A stretch of 64,000 nucleotides of DNA from 13-2-20CM-66-19 sp963760225. GTDB lineage: Bacteria; Pseudomonadota; Gammaproteobacteria; Steroidobacterales; Steroidobacteraceae. Of the stretch, positions 50,265 to 58,956 are shown piece after piece. The stretch covers positions 496,001-560,000 of the forward strand of contig CAVXCD010000001.1 of the NCBI GenBank assembly GCA_963760225.1, in the 5' to 3' direction. Every line of letters begins with the position of its first letter. Position 1 is the stretch's first letter. Position numbers and translations under genes: made by a program. Below the pieces are notes generated by a model that was given only the letters and a program-made list of their open reading frames with translations, ran no database searches and was not told the origin of the DNA.

Positions 50265-53041
50265 GCGCACGTGAGCCGCTACCACAGAGCGTCACGATCG
50301 GTGCGCGTCTGCGCCGCACCAATCGGATTACTCTGTGTGCGGCGATCGCGATTGTCGCGGCGATCATCATTGCCAGCAGCTTCACGCAGGGGCTCTTCAG
50401 CCTGGCCAACACCACGCGGGTCCAGGCCAAGATGCTGGCCGACAGCGCCGCCGCCGCTCTGATGTTTCAGGATGAGACCGCGGCGCAGGAGCTGCTGCAG
50501 ACGCTGCACTATGCGCCGAACGTCCAGGTCGCCGCCTTGTACACGCTACAGCGGCACTTGTTCGCTTCCTACCGTAGTGAAGCACAGGTGCCCGTACCTG
50601 CGGCGCTTGAGGCGCCATCCGCCAGCGTCTCGACTACCTTGACGCACATCGACATTTTGCAGCCGGTGCTGTTGCAGGGCGCACGCCGCGGAACTTTGTA
50701 TCTGCGTATTGACGTTGCAGCACTCTACCGGCAGCTCGCCTCGCAGCTGCTCGTCACGCTGTTTGCGGTCGGCATTGCGCTGCTGGTCAGCAGTCTGATG
50801 CTGCGACGGCTGAATCTGTCAGTACTGCGGCCCCTGGCGAAATTGACCGAGTTGACGGAGCGGGTATCGGGCTCAGCCGATTTCCGCGTGCGGGCGGCCT
50901 CCAGCGACATCGCAGAATTGGACGCACTCGCCCGCGGCTTCAACGGCATGCTCGAAAACATCGAGGAGCGCGATGCCCACCTGGCGGCCCAGCGCGATCA
51001 TCTCGAGGATCAGGTCGCCGAGCGCACCGCCGATCTGCAGCATGCCAAGGAGACTGCCGAGGCTGCGAGTCGGGTGAAGAGCGAGTTTCTGGCAACCATG
51101 AGCCATGAGATTCGCACCCCGTTGAATGGCGTGCTCGGGATGAATGAGCTGCTGCTGGCCAGCGATCTCACCCCCAGGCAGCGAGAATGGGGCGTCGCGG
51201 TGCAGACCTCCGGCGAGCATCTGCTGGGCGTCATCAACGACATTCTTGATTTCTCCAAGATCGAGTCCGGGAACATGGCGCTTGAGTCCGTCGCCTTCAG
51301 CCTCGTCGATCTGGTCGAGGAGACGCTCGCAATGTTTGCCCACTCGGCCGAAAAGAAAGGCCTGGAACTGGCGGCGCAGTTCACGCCGCTTGACTCCGCG
51401 CTGCCCGGGGTGCGTGGCGACCCGCTGCGTCTGCGCCAGGTGCTGGCGAATCTGATTGGCAATGCGATCAAGTTCACCGACCACGGCGAAGTCGTGGTGC
51501 GCCTGCAGTTGGAGAGTCAGACCGACACTGACGTCGCTCTGAGCCTGACCGTGGAGGACACCGGCATCGGGATTGCAGCGGAAACGCTCGATAGAATATT
51601 CGAGCACTTCTTGCAGGCCGATGGTTCGACCACCCGCCGCTACGGCGGTACTGGTCTTGGTCTGGCTATTTCCCGCCGCCTGCTGACTTTAATGGGCGGC
51701 ACGATTTGCGTGGAGAGCTCCCCGGGCAAGGGCTCACGATTTATCGTCAGCCTGCATCTGCCGAAAGCAACAGCCCCGCCGCGGGAACGCCTGGAGCTGT
51801 CGGGCCTCGAGGGCGCACGCGTGCTGGTCGTGGATGACAACCAGACCAACCGGGAGATCCTGCAGCAGCGACTCGAAGGCTGGCAGATGCGTGTGACGTG
51901 TGCAGGCGGCGGCGAGGAAGCCCTGGAACTGATGACGCAGGCAGCCCGCGCGGCTTCCTCCTTTGCGCTCACCATCCTCGACATGCACATGCCCGGGATG
52001 GATGGACTGCAACTGGCCAGCGCGATCCAGCGACGGCCTGAGCTGGCCGATACCGCGCTGGTGATGCTGACGTCCACTGCCTCCAACCTGACCGGCGCGC
52101 AGCGGCAGGCGTCCGGCATCCGGCGTTTCCTCAGCAAGCCAATTCGGCGCGCCGACCTGCTGCGCGTCCTCAGCAGCATCCTGGCGCCCGCTGCGCCACG
52201 CATCGATGCATCCACTGCCGTGCCGCTGGACAGCGGAGCAATACAGCCAAGGGTGCTGGTGGTCGAGGACAATCCGACCAATCAGCAGGTTGTTAACGCG
52301 GTGTTGAGGAGCCTCGGCGTGCAAGTCACTCTCGCCAGCAACGGACAAGAGGCGGTCGAGCTGGTGAAGAATTGCGACTTTGACCTGGTGCTGATGGACT
52401 GCCAGATGCCGGTGATGGACGGATTCCAGGCCACCGCAGCCATCCGCCGACTGCCATTCGGGCGCGGTGAGCGGCTGCCGATCGCCGCCGTCACCGCTAA
52501 CGCACTGCAGGGTGATAAACAGAGGTGCCTCGAAGCGGGCATGAACGATTTTCTGCCCAAACCATTCAAGATGGCGCAACTACAGGCGCTGCTCGCCCGC
52601 TGGCTGCCGCGCGCGGGCGAGGCGCGCAGTACCAATACCGCAGTCGCCGCCGCCGACGCTCGGGATGCTTCAGTCGTGCCGGCGTCCGACGTCATTGATC
52701 TGGAGGCGTTGCAGACTGTTCGTGAACTCGATCCTGCCGGCGGCATGGATCTCGTCAAGACAATCCTGCGCATCTTCATTGACTCTGCGGGCGAATCTGT
52801 GACGCGTATCGAGAACGCGATTCTGGCGCACGACGCCGGGCAGTTGGCCGCCGCGGCTCACGCTTTGAAATCGAGTACCGCCAACGTCGGTGCCAAAGCT
52901 CTGTCGGAGTTCTATCGGCGGCTGGAGCAGCTCGGGCGCGAGGGACGGCTCACAGATGCACGCGAGCTCCTGATACAGGTCAGACCCGAACATCAACGTG
53001 CCGTCGCCCGCATGAATGAGATTCTCCAGGAGGCAGCGTGA
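50261..53041 (+). CDS. hybrid sensor histidine kinase (CHASE8-like sensor, HAMP, HisKA, HATPase, REC, REC, HPt)
   Basis: A 926-residue inner-membrane phosphorelay protein. Membrane helices at about 22-42 and 160-181 enclose a periplasmic CHASE8-like domain. A HAMP linker and coiled coil lead to HisKA with His282 (ATMSHEIRTPLNG). The ATPase domain has NLIGNAIKFT, VEDTGIGI and GGTGLGLAISRRL. Two receiver domains follow, with Asp574 (TILDMHMPGMDG) and Asp713 (LMDCQMPVMDG), then a C-terminal HPt with His867 (AAHALKSSTANVG). The complete phosphorelay can hand phosphate to the REC domain of the next protein, whose GTG overlaps its stop (GTGA). Confidence 0.92.
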   Translation: MSAREPLPQSVTIGARLRRTNRITLCAAIAIVAAIIIASSFTQGLFSLANTTRVQAKMLADSAAAALMFQDETAAQELLQTLHYAPNVQVAALYTLQRHLFASYRSEAQVPVPAALEAPSASVSTTLTHIDILQPVLLQGARRGTLYLRIDVAALYRQLASQLLVTLFAVGIALLVSSLMLRRLNLSVLRPLAKLTELTERVSGSADFRVRAASSDIAELDALARGFNGMLENIEERDAHLAAQRDHLEDQVAERTADLQHAKETAEAASRVKSEFLATMSHEIRTPLNGVLGMNELLLASDLTPRQREWGVAVQTSGEHLLGVINDILDFSKIESGNMALESVAFSLVDLVEETLAMFAHSAEKKGLELAAQFTPLDSALPGVRGDPLRLRQVLANLIGNAIKFTDHGEVVVRLQLESQTDTDVALSLTVEDTGIGIAAETLDRIFEHFLQADGSTTRRYGGTGLGLAISRRLLTLMGGTICVESSPGKGSRFIVSLHLPKATAPPRERLELSGLEGARVLVVDDNQTNREILQQRLEGWQMRVTCAGGGEEALELMTQAARAASSFALTILDMHMPGMDGLQLASAIQRRPELADTALVMLTSTASNLTGAQRQASGIRRFLSKPIRRADLLRVLSSILAPAAPRIDASTAVPLDSGAIQPRVLVVEDNPTNQQVVNAVLRSLGVQVTLASNGQEAVELVKNCDFDLVLMDCQMPVMDGFQATAAIRRLPFGRGERLPIAAVTANALQGDKQRCLEAGMNDFLPKPFKMAQLQALLARWLPRAGEARSTNTAVAAADARDASVVPASDVIDLEALQTVRELDPAGGMDLVKTILRIFIDSAGESVTRIENAILAHDAGQLAAAAHALKSSTANVGAKALSEFYRRLEQLGREGRLTDARELLIQVRPEHQRAVARMNEILQEAA

Positions 53042-55182
53042 CGACAGCGAGCAAGACGATCTTGATCGTCGATGATGATCTCACGACGATTACCTTGATG
53101 CGCGCCGCCTTGCAAAAAGCCGGCTTCGCTGTCAGCACGGCGGTCGACGGTACGGATGGCTTGCGGCAGTTCCGCGACAAGCCGAGTGACATGGTTATGC
53201 TCGATGTGGACATGCCGGGCTTGAGCGGCTACGACGTCTGTGCGGCACTGCGTCTCGAGGCGGGTGCGCTGCTACCAATCGTCATGGTCACCGGAAGCGA
53301 CGATTTCCGCTCCGTCGACGCGGCCTACGACGCGGGGGCCACCGACTTCATAGCCAAGCCGATCAATTGGACGCTGCTGGGTCATCGCGTACGGTACCTG
53401 CTGCGCGCCTATCAGGCGGTGCTGGATCTGAGAACCGCCGAGGCACGCAATACCGCACTGTTGACCGCCCTCCCTGATCTGCTGTTCGAGCTCGACATTG
53501 AGGGACGCTACGTTCAGTACCATGCGCCGCACTCGGAATTGCTGCCCATGCCGGCCGAGAATTTTATTGGCAAGACCGTAGAGGAAGTACTCTCACCAGA
53601 AGCAGCGCGTGTATGCCGCTCCGCGCTACAGGAAGCGTACGAAACCGGTCTGTCGATGGGCAAGCAGCTCGAGTTGCGTCGGCCAGGTGGAACGGTCTGG
53701 GTCGAGCTCTCCGTGTCCAGGCCCGCCGATCCAGGTCACACGCCGCACTTCATTGTCCTCGCCCGCGACGTCACGGAGCGTCGGGCAGCCGCCGATCAGA
53801 TTCGCCGGCTGGCGTATTACGATCAGCTGACGGGTCTGCCGAACCGCGAGCATTTTCGCAGCCGGGTGGCGAGTGCACTGGAGGATGCCCGAACGCATAA
53901 GCGCCAGTCGGCGTTGCTGTGCATCGATCTCGACAAATTCAAACGCATCAACGATACGCTCGGCCACAGTGTCGGCGACGATTTACTGCGCATGACGGCA
54001 TTGCGCCTGCGCGAGGCGGTGCGCAGCGGCGACCATATCGGCCGGGCGATACCCCCGGGTAGCGGCGATGGAGATCTTTCCAGGGCGGGCGGCGACGAGT
54101 TCATGTTCCTGATGCCGCTTATCGATGCTGCAGACGAGGCCGGGATTGTCGCCACCCGTATTTTGTCGGCGATCATTCAACCCATCCTGCTCGCACGGCA
54201 CCAGGTCATAGTGACCCCCAGCATCGGCATTGCCATCTATCCTGCCGATGGCGAGAATTTCGAAACGCTATTCAAAAGCGCCGACCTCGCGATGTATTTT
54301 GCCAAACGTCAGGGTCCGGGCACATTCACTTTCTTCAAACCTTCCATGAATTCGAATGCTTTGAAGCGTCTGACCATGGAGGGCAAGCTGTCCGGCGCCA
54401 TCGCCGGCAACGAATTCTCGCTGCGATTCCAACCGCAGTTCGACCTGAGTACCGGGTTGATCGTCGGTATGGAGGCGCTGCTTCGCTGGGCCAACGTGGA
54501 ACTCGGGCAGGTACCACCTTTGGATTTCATTCCAGTCGCAGAAGAGACTGGCCTGATCCTGCCCATTGGCGAGTGGGTTCTGCGCGCCGCATGTACGCAG
54601 GCCAAAGCGTGGCTCGATGAGGGCTTTTCGGCCCTGCGCATTGCCGTGAACGTGTCCGGACTGCAGCTGGCCCAGCAGGGTTTCCCGGGGCTCGTTGCGG
54701 CAGTGCTGCGCGACACGGGCTTGCCGGCCGTTGCGCTGGAGCTGGAGATTACTGAGAGCGTGATCATGACGAATGAGGACTGGACGAGGCAGGTGCTCGG
54801 GGAGCTCAAGGCGATCGGGGTCCAGATCTCCATCGATGATTTCGGCACCGGCTATTCGAGTCTCGGTCGGCTCAGGGATTTTCCAATCGATCGACTGAAG
54901 ATCGATGGTTCATTTATCCGGCGGGTTCAGAATAGCGGCGAAGACCGGGTAATTGCGGCGACGATAATTGCGATGGCAAAGACGCTCAAGCTGGAGGTCG
55001 TGGCGGAAGGCGTGGAGGACCTCGCACAGCTGCTGTTCTTGCAGGAAGAACGCTGCACGTTAGCGCAGGGATTTTTCCTGAGTCAGCCGCTGACCGCCGC
55101 GGAATCAGGACAGCTGCTGCGTCGCCTCGCCCGCGATTTCCATGGAAGCCGCACCGAGCGTCTGAAGCAACTGCACGCCTGA
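53038..55182 (+). CDS. response regulator with PAS, GGDEF and EAL domains (c-di-GMP turnover)
   Basis: A 714-residue cytoplasmic protein. The REC domain has Asp56 (VMLDVDMPGLSG), PAS spans about 140-245, GGDEF has an intact GGDEF at 351-355 and EAL has an intact GMEALLRW (EAL at 479-481) with EITESVIM and DDFGTGYSSL. Both catalytic domains therefore look active. The inhibitory RxxD (RSGD, 329-332) is separated from GGDEF by 18 residues instead of the usual 5, through a Gly/Pro/Asp-rich insert. It is the likely output of the upstream phosphorelay, setting c-di-GMP levels. It ends the operon. Confidence 0.92.
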   Translation: MTTASKTILIVDDDLTTITLMRAALQKAGFAVSTAVDGTDGLRQFRDKPSDMVMLDVDMPGLSGYDVCAALRLEAGALLPIVMVTGSDDFRSVDAAYDAGATDFIAKPINWTLLGHRVRYLLRAYQAVLDLRTAEARNTALLTALPDLLFELDIEGRYVQYHAPHSELLPMPAENFIGKTVEEVLSPEAARVCRSALQEAYETGLSMGKQLELRRPGGTVWVELSVSRPADPGHTPHFIVLARDVTERRAAADQIRRLAYYDQLTGLPNREHFRSRVASALEDARTHKRQSALLCIDLDKFKRINDTLGHSVGDDLLRMTALRLREAVRSGDHIGRAIPPGSGDGDLSRAGGDEFMFLMPLIDAADEAGIVATRILSAIIQPILLARHQVIVTPSIGIAIYPADGENFETLFKSADLAMYFAKRQGPGTFTFFKPSMNSNALKRLTMEGKLSGAIAGNEFSLRFQPQFDLSTGLIVGMEALLRWANVELGQVPPLDFIPVAEETGLILPIGEWVLRAACTQAKAWLDEGFSALRIAVNVSGLQLAQQGFPGLVAAVLRDTGLPAVALELEITESVIMTNEDWTRQVLGELKAIGVQISIDDFGTGYSSLGRLRDFPIDRLKIDGSFIRRVQNSGEDRVIAATIIAMAKTLKLEVVAEGVEDLAQLLFLQEERCTLAQGFFLSQPLTAAESGQLLRRLARDFHGSRTERLKQLHA

Positions 55183-55197
55183 AATCGGTCGTTGGCA

Positions 55198-55770
55198 TCA
55201 GCAGCGCGACTGAGGCGCTGCCGCGCAGTGATGGCAGCGCGCGGCGCGCACCGGGAAGCGCTCGGTCACCATGAGTGCGCCGCAGTCGCTGCAGGGCCCG
55301 AGACGCAGCTGATCGCCACGCGCCAGCGCGGTGGCGAGGAACACGGCGTGCTCGAAGGAGATCTGCGCCGCCGGCAGCAGCAGCCGGAACACCTCGAACG
55401 CCTGGCACAGCAGCTCACCGCGCGTCAGACCCGGGAGCGCGGCGTCCGCCGCGGCCGCGCTGGCTGGCGGCGCCGGCGCCGCGGCCGGCACCACGCCGAG
55501 TAGCGACAGCACGCTGGCGAGCACGGCCGTCTCCTCCTGCAGCCGCAGCGAGCGGGTGAAATAGGCGATCTGGTGCGGCGACTTGCCGCGGTGGCGCGGC
55601 AGGTAACGTCGCGCCTGGCTCAGGTACGAGCGATACAGCTTGCGGATACGGTCGTCCGACAGTCCGGTCCAGACGCGGATCGTCTGCGTGCGCGCCTCGT
55701 GGCGCAGAAAGCGCAGTGCCAGCTCCATGCGTTCGCGCTCGCGGCTGTAACGATCGTCGGAGATGCGCAT
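55198..55770 (-). CDS. FlhC-like transcriptional regulator (orphan)
   Basis: A 190-residue protein of the FlhC family. The helical N-terminal part RERERMELALRFLRHEARTQ and IRVWTGLSDDRIRKLYRSYL resembles the DNA-binding region. The zinc site is built from Cys160, Cys163, Cys179 and Cys182 (CSDC ... CHHC). The ATG at 55770 is preferred: GAGGA lies nine bases upstream, whereas the ATG at 55800 has none and overlaps an operator-like palindrome. No flhD or flagellar gene is present, so it is an orphan. It is divergent from an unrecognised gene. Confidence 0.72.
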   Translation of the reverse strand: MRISDDRYSRERERMELALRFLRHEARTQTIRVWTGLSDDRIRKLYRSYLSQARRYLPRHRGKSPHQIAYFTRSLRLQEETAVLASVLSLLGVVPAAAPAPPASAAAADAALPGLTRGELLCQAFEVFRLLLPAAQISFEHAVFLATALARGDQLRLGPCSDCGALMVTERFPVRAARCHHCAAAPQSRC

Positions 55771-55800
55771 GGGCGGCTTCCTCGGGACGGGTTGCGCCAT

Positions 55801-55820
55801 TTTGGTAAAAATTCACCAAA
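55801..55820. promoter_or_regulatory. operator-like palindrome, copy 1
   Basis: TTTGGTAAAAATTCACCAAA forms two TTTGGT/ACCAAA arms around an A-rich centre. A nearly identical sequence lies 34 bases away. It sits in the divergent promoter region directly before the FlhC-like gene and is a good candidate binding site for that regulator or another autoregulator. Confidence 0.65.
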
Positions 55821-55834
55821 ACACAACCGGAGAA

Positions 55835-55854
55835 TTTGGTTAAAAATCACCAAA
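55835..55854. promoter_or_regulatory. operator-like palindrome, copy 2
   Basis: TTTGGTTAAAAATCACCAAA repeats the arms and the A-rich centre of copy 1, with only the centre shifted by one base. Centre-to-centre spacing is 34 bases. It lies about 70 bases before the start of the unrecognised gene at 55924. Confidence 0.65.
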
Positions 55855-55923
55855 TTTACCGATGGCTTCCGCCGCGCGCTCGGCTACGATAGTCATGCGC
55901 CAAGCGGCGGGGAGGACGGCGCC

Positions 55924-56568
55924 ATGCTGTTGCAGTGCGAGAGCGAGGGCCGCGGTGACGGAGCGACGACCGGCTGGCTGCGCGCCGGGACGCTCGAGTC
56001 CCTCGTCGAGCTCAACGAGCTGTGCCTCGGGCTGATCGCTGAGCAGGCTGCGGCGCACGGTGCCACCGGCAGCGCGCTGCTGCGCCAGGTGGGGGAGCTG
56101 TGGAGCGGGCTCGATGCGCCCGCGCGGCGCCGCGCGGCGACGTGCCCGTATCTGTTGCTGGACGCCGGCTTTGGCGACACCGCGCGCTGGCGGGCGGCGG
56201 CCGCGCCGCGGGTGGGCGATGCCGCTGGCAGCTACGCCGCCTTCTTCACCGTGCCGGCGGCCGCCGAGCTGGCGCAGTTGGTGTTCACCTACGCCTGGCA
56301 CCTCGCCCGCTCGCAGGCGACGGCGGCGCGCCTGCTGCTCGGCATGCCGCCGGGAAGCGCGCTGGCGATCGGCCGCTGCACGCTGCGGCAGATCCACACC
56401 CTCGCCGCAGGCCACCCCCAATGGCTCACGCCGCGCTGGCCGGCGCGCGTGGCGGTGTGGCGCGAGCTGCTGCTGGCGGCGGCCGCCGGTGAGACGCTGG
56501 CGCTCGAGCGCATCCGGCTGCGTGGCTTGACGCTGCTCGCCGGCGAGGCGCGTCGCGCCGCGGCGTGA
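55924..56568 (+). CDS. unrecognised protein divergent from the FlhC-like gene
   Basis: A 214-residue protein of no family I recognise. The ATG at 55924 has a strong GGGGAGG site eight bases upstream. Residues 20-40 (LRAGTLESLVELNELCLGLI) and 125-155 (AQLVFTYAWHLARSQATAARL) are helical and there is no signal peptide. The AARRRAATCPYLLLDAGFGD block may be a conserved core. The sequence is Ala/Arg/Leu-rich with two Cys residues. It shares the control region with the orphan FlhC-like regulator, so it is probably its target or partner. Confidence 0.6.
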   Translation: MLLQCESEGRGDGATTGWLRAGTLESLVELNELCLGLIAEQAAAHGATGSALLRQVGELWSGLDAPARRRAATCPYLLLDAGFGDTARWRAAAAPRVGDAAGSYAAFFTVPAAAELAQLVFTYAWHLARSQATAARLLLGMPPGSALAIGRCTLRQIHTLAAGHPQWLTPRWPARVAVWRELLLAAAAGETLALERIRLRGLTLLAGEARRAAA

Positions 56569-56667
56569 AGCTTTTGGCCGCTTTTGCGTGCTGCCGGTCC
56601 GTTGCGCCTCTGGCGCGACTGCCGCGAGCTGCGCGAAGATGCCCGCCCCACCGTTCGTGAGGTCGAC

Positions 56668-57228
56668 ATGAAGCAGGCGCTGCTCGTCATCGACGTACAG
56701 GAATCCTTTCGTCACCGCCCCTACTTCAGCGCGCAGGGGCTGCCGGGCTTTCTCGCCAACGTGCAGGCGCTGATCGATCGCTGCCAGGCGCGCGCGGTGC
56801 CCGTCGTGCAGGTGTTCCACCGCGAGCTGCCGGACGATGCCGCCAACCCGTTCGCGGCTGCCTCGGGCCTGGTGCGGGCGATGCCCGAGCTGTCGCTGCA
56901 GCCGGCGGTGATGGTGTACAAGCAGGTGCACTCCGCCATGTTCGGCCAAAGCGCCGACGGCACGACGCTCGAGGACTGGCTGCGCCAGCGCGGTATCGGC
57001 GAGCTGCTGATCACCGGCATTCGCACCGAGCAGTGCTGCGAGACCACCACGCGACACGCCTCGGACCTCGGCTTCAGGGTGCGTTACGTGACCGACGCAA
57101 CGCTGACCTTTCCCATGCGCACGCGCGCCGGCCGCGAAGTGTCCGCGGCGGAGATCCAGGAACGCACCGAGCTGGTGCTGGACGGCCGTTTCGCGCAGAT
57201 CGTCTCAACCGCAGCCGCGCTCGCCTGA
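56668..57228 (+). CDS. isochorismatase-family cysteine hydrolase
   Basis: A 186-residue cysteine hydrolase of the isochorismatase fold. The triad is visible: Asp in LLVIDVQESF, Lys in VYKQVHSAMFG and Cys in GIRTEQCCETTTRHASDLGF. The family includes nicotinamidases, N-carbamoyl hydrolases and pyrazinamidases; the substrate is not determined. GAGG six bases before the ATG at 56668 sets the start. It is divided by 99 bases from the preceding gene and faces dsbA head-on at its 3' end. Confidence 0.86.
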   Translation: MKQALLVIDVQESFRHRPYFSAQGLPGFLANVQALIDRCQARAVPVVQVFHRELPDDAANPFAAASGLVRAMPELSLQPAVMVYKQVHSAMFGQSADGTTLEDWLRQRGIGELLITGIRTEQCCETTTRHASDLGFRVRYVTDATLTFPMRTRAGREVSAAEIQERTELVLDGRFAQIVSTAAALA

Positions 57229-57278
57229 AGCGACGCGGCGGCCGGGCGCGCCGCGCGCGCGACGACGGGCGCGTCGCT
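57229..57278. terminator. GC-rich hairpin between convergent genes
   Basis: AGCGACGCG (57229-57237) and CGCGTCGCT (57270-57278) pair perfectly around a 32-base GC-rich loop, right after the hydrolase stop and before the dsbA stop. There is no T-tract, so it is a hairpin that may act in both directions rather than a typical intrinsic terminator. Confidence 0.4.
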
Positions 57279-57280
57279 TG

Positions 57281-57958
57281 CTACGGGCCGCTTTCCTTGG
57301 CGACCAGGAACTTGACGAGCTCGATGAGCTGATCGTTGCTGGTGAGCGAGTCGCGCTTCACGCGGTACTTGCCGTTCACGATGATGGTGGGAGTCTGGTC
57401 CACCTGCATGGCGAGGATCTGCGCATCCGCCGCGCGCATCTTGCTGTCGACGCCGAAGGAGTTGGCCATGGCGAGAAACTGCTGCGGGCTGACGCTGGCG
57501 ACGCGCGCGTACAGGCGCGCGGCGTCGGCGATCGAGGGTTGCGGGTCCTTCAGTTTGGCGGTGCCCGGCACGGTGGTGCCCAGCTCGCCGGTCTTCCACA
57601 CCGCATCGTACATGGCCTGGTGCGTGCGCTCGGCCACGCCCAGCAACTGCGCGGCGAAATAGGCCCGCTGGAACATCGGCCAGTCCTCCGCCGGGTTGAA
57701 GGCCGCGGGCAGGAACACCAGCTGCGCGTTCGGCGGCAGGGCGCGGCGCAGCTGCGCCATCACCGGCTGAAAGACGTTGCAGGCCGGACAGCCGTAGGAG
57801 AACACCTCCATGACCTCGATCTTGCCGGCCGGCACCGTGGTCTGTTGCGCCGGTGTCAGCCGCACGTAGTTGGTGCCCTCGCTCCAGGTGGCGGCGCGAG
57901 CGCCCGCGGGCAGCAGCGTGACCAGGACGGCGAGCAGCGAAGCAGCGAGGCGAGTCAT
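57281..57958 (-). CDS. dsbA: DsbA-family thiol:disulfide oxidoreductase (CPAC active site)
   Basis: A 225-residue periplasmic thiol oxidase. The signal peptide is MTRLAASLLAVLVTLLPAGA(RA/ATW). The active site is CPAC (57-60, VFSYGCPACNVFQP), unlike CPHC in the first DsbA of the window. The cis-Pro loop is QVDQTPTIIVNGKYRV. The middle is the usual helical insertion (RTHQAMYDAVWKTGELG). GGAG six bases before the ATG supports the start. Two DsbA-like proteins in one window suggest a division of labour. It ends the run after the isoaspartyl peptidase genes. Confidence 0.9.
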   Translation of the reverse strand: MTRLAASLLAVLVTLLPAGARAATWSEGTNYVRLTPAQQTTVPAGKIEVMEVFSYGCPACNVFQPVMAQLRRALPPNAQLVFLPAAFNPAEDWPMFQRAYFAAQLLGVAERTHQAMYDAVWKTGELGTTVPGTAKLKDPQPSIADAARLYARVASVSPQQFLAMANSFGVDSKMRAADAQILAMQVDQTPTIIVNGKYRVKRDSLTSNDQLIELVKFLVAKESGP

Positions 57959-57971
57959 GCAGGTCTCCACC

Positions 57972-58007
57972 GGATGATGATGAGTGAGATGGATGATGAT
58001 GAGTGAG
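57972..58007. repeat. direct repeat GGATGATGATGAGTGAG (two copies, 19-base period)
   Basis: Two identical 17-base units (57972-57988 and 57991-58007) lie between the dsbA start and the stop of the isoaspartyl peptidase gene. The units are built from GAT steps, so they could have arisen by slippage; position in the dsbA leader allows a regulatory role. Confidence 0.6.
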
Positions 58008-58026
58008 CTGCGCGCGTTGCGGCGCG

Positions 58027-58956
58027 CTAGTAGATGGCGATCTCGCGCCGCCCGGCCGCATCGCGCGCGCCGCGGAACATGCCCTCGCTGCTGAAGTCCA
58101 TCACCACGGCGCCGTCGCGGTCGACGGCGATCAGGCCGCCATCGCCCCCCAGGCCCTTGAGGATCACGTGCAGCATCTCGTGCAGCGCCTGCGGCAGCGT
58201 CAGGCCGCGGTACTCGACCGCCGCGCATACGTGGTAGGCGGCCACGGCGCGGATGAAATACTCCCCGTGACCCGTGGCCGAGACCGCGCACACGCCGTTC
58301 TTCGCGTAGGTGCCGGCGCCGATGATGGGCGAATCACCGACGCGCCCGGGTCGCTTGTTGGTCATGCCGCCGGTAGAAGTGGCGGCAGCGAGATTGCCGT
58401 GCGTATCGCGCGCCACCGCGCCCACCGTACCCTGCGGGGCGGGCGGCACCAGATCCGAGACGCGCTGGCCGCGCTGCTCGGCCTCGAGCTGCTCGAGCCG
58501 TTCGGCAGTGCGGAAATAACTGTTGGGCACCAGCACGAACTGCTCCTCCAGCGCAAACTCCTCGGCGCCCGGGCCGACCAGCAACACGTGGCGCGACTTC
58601 TCCATCACCCGCCGCGCCAGCTCGATGGGATTTCTCACGTGGCGCACCGAGGCTACCGCCCCGGCGCGCATCTGCCGCCCGTCCATGATAGCCGCGTCGA
58701 GCTCGGCGGCACCGTCGCGGGTGAGCGCCGCGCCGCGGCCCGCATTGAAGCTGGGGTCGTCTTCCAGCGTGCGCACTGCCGTGGTGACCGCGTCCAGGGC
58801 GCTGCCCCCGTGGGCGAGCACCGCGTAGCCGCCCTCGAGCGCGGCCTCCAGACCCGTCCGGTACGCGTGCTCGCGCTCGACCGAAAGAGTCGCGCGCGGC
58901 ACGGCGCCCGCGCCACCGTGGATGGCGATGGCGTACCCCGGGCGTGCCTGGCTCAA
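58027..58956 (-). CDS. isoaspartyl peptidase / L-asparaginase (cytoplasmic paralogue)
   Basis: A 309-residue Ntn hydrolase of the plant-type asparaginase family. It is cleaved in two at GTVGAV, with nucleophile Thr177, and carries NLAAATSTGGMTNKRPGRVG and GHGEYFIRAVAAYHVCA. It has no signal peptide. The likely start is TTG at 58956, giving MSQARPGYAIAIHGGAG and overlapping the upstream stop as TTGA. It is a close paralogue of the gene just upstream, which is exported, and the two together hydrolyse isoaspartyl peptides. Confidence 0.85.
   Translation of the reverse strand: MSQARPGYAIAIHGGAGAVPRATLSVEREHAYRTGLEAALEGGYAVLAHGGSALDAVTTAVRTLEDDPSFNAGRGAALTRDGAAELDAAIMDGRQMRAGAVASVRHVRNPIELARRVMEKSRHVLLVGPGAEEFALEEQFVLVPNSYFRTAERLEQLEAEQRGQRVSDLVPPAPQGTVGAVARDTHGNLAAATSTGGMTNKRPGRVGDSPIIGAGTYAKNGVCAVSATGHGEYFIRAVAAYHVCAAVEYRGLTLPQALHEMLHVILKGLGGDGGLIAVDRDGAVVMDFSSEGMFRGARDAAGRREIAIY

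Noticed and set aside
55771..55800. FlhC-like start at ATG 55800
   Set aside because: No ribosome-binding site and the palindrome abuts the codon; ATG 55770 has GAGGA at good distance.
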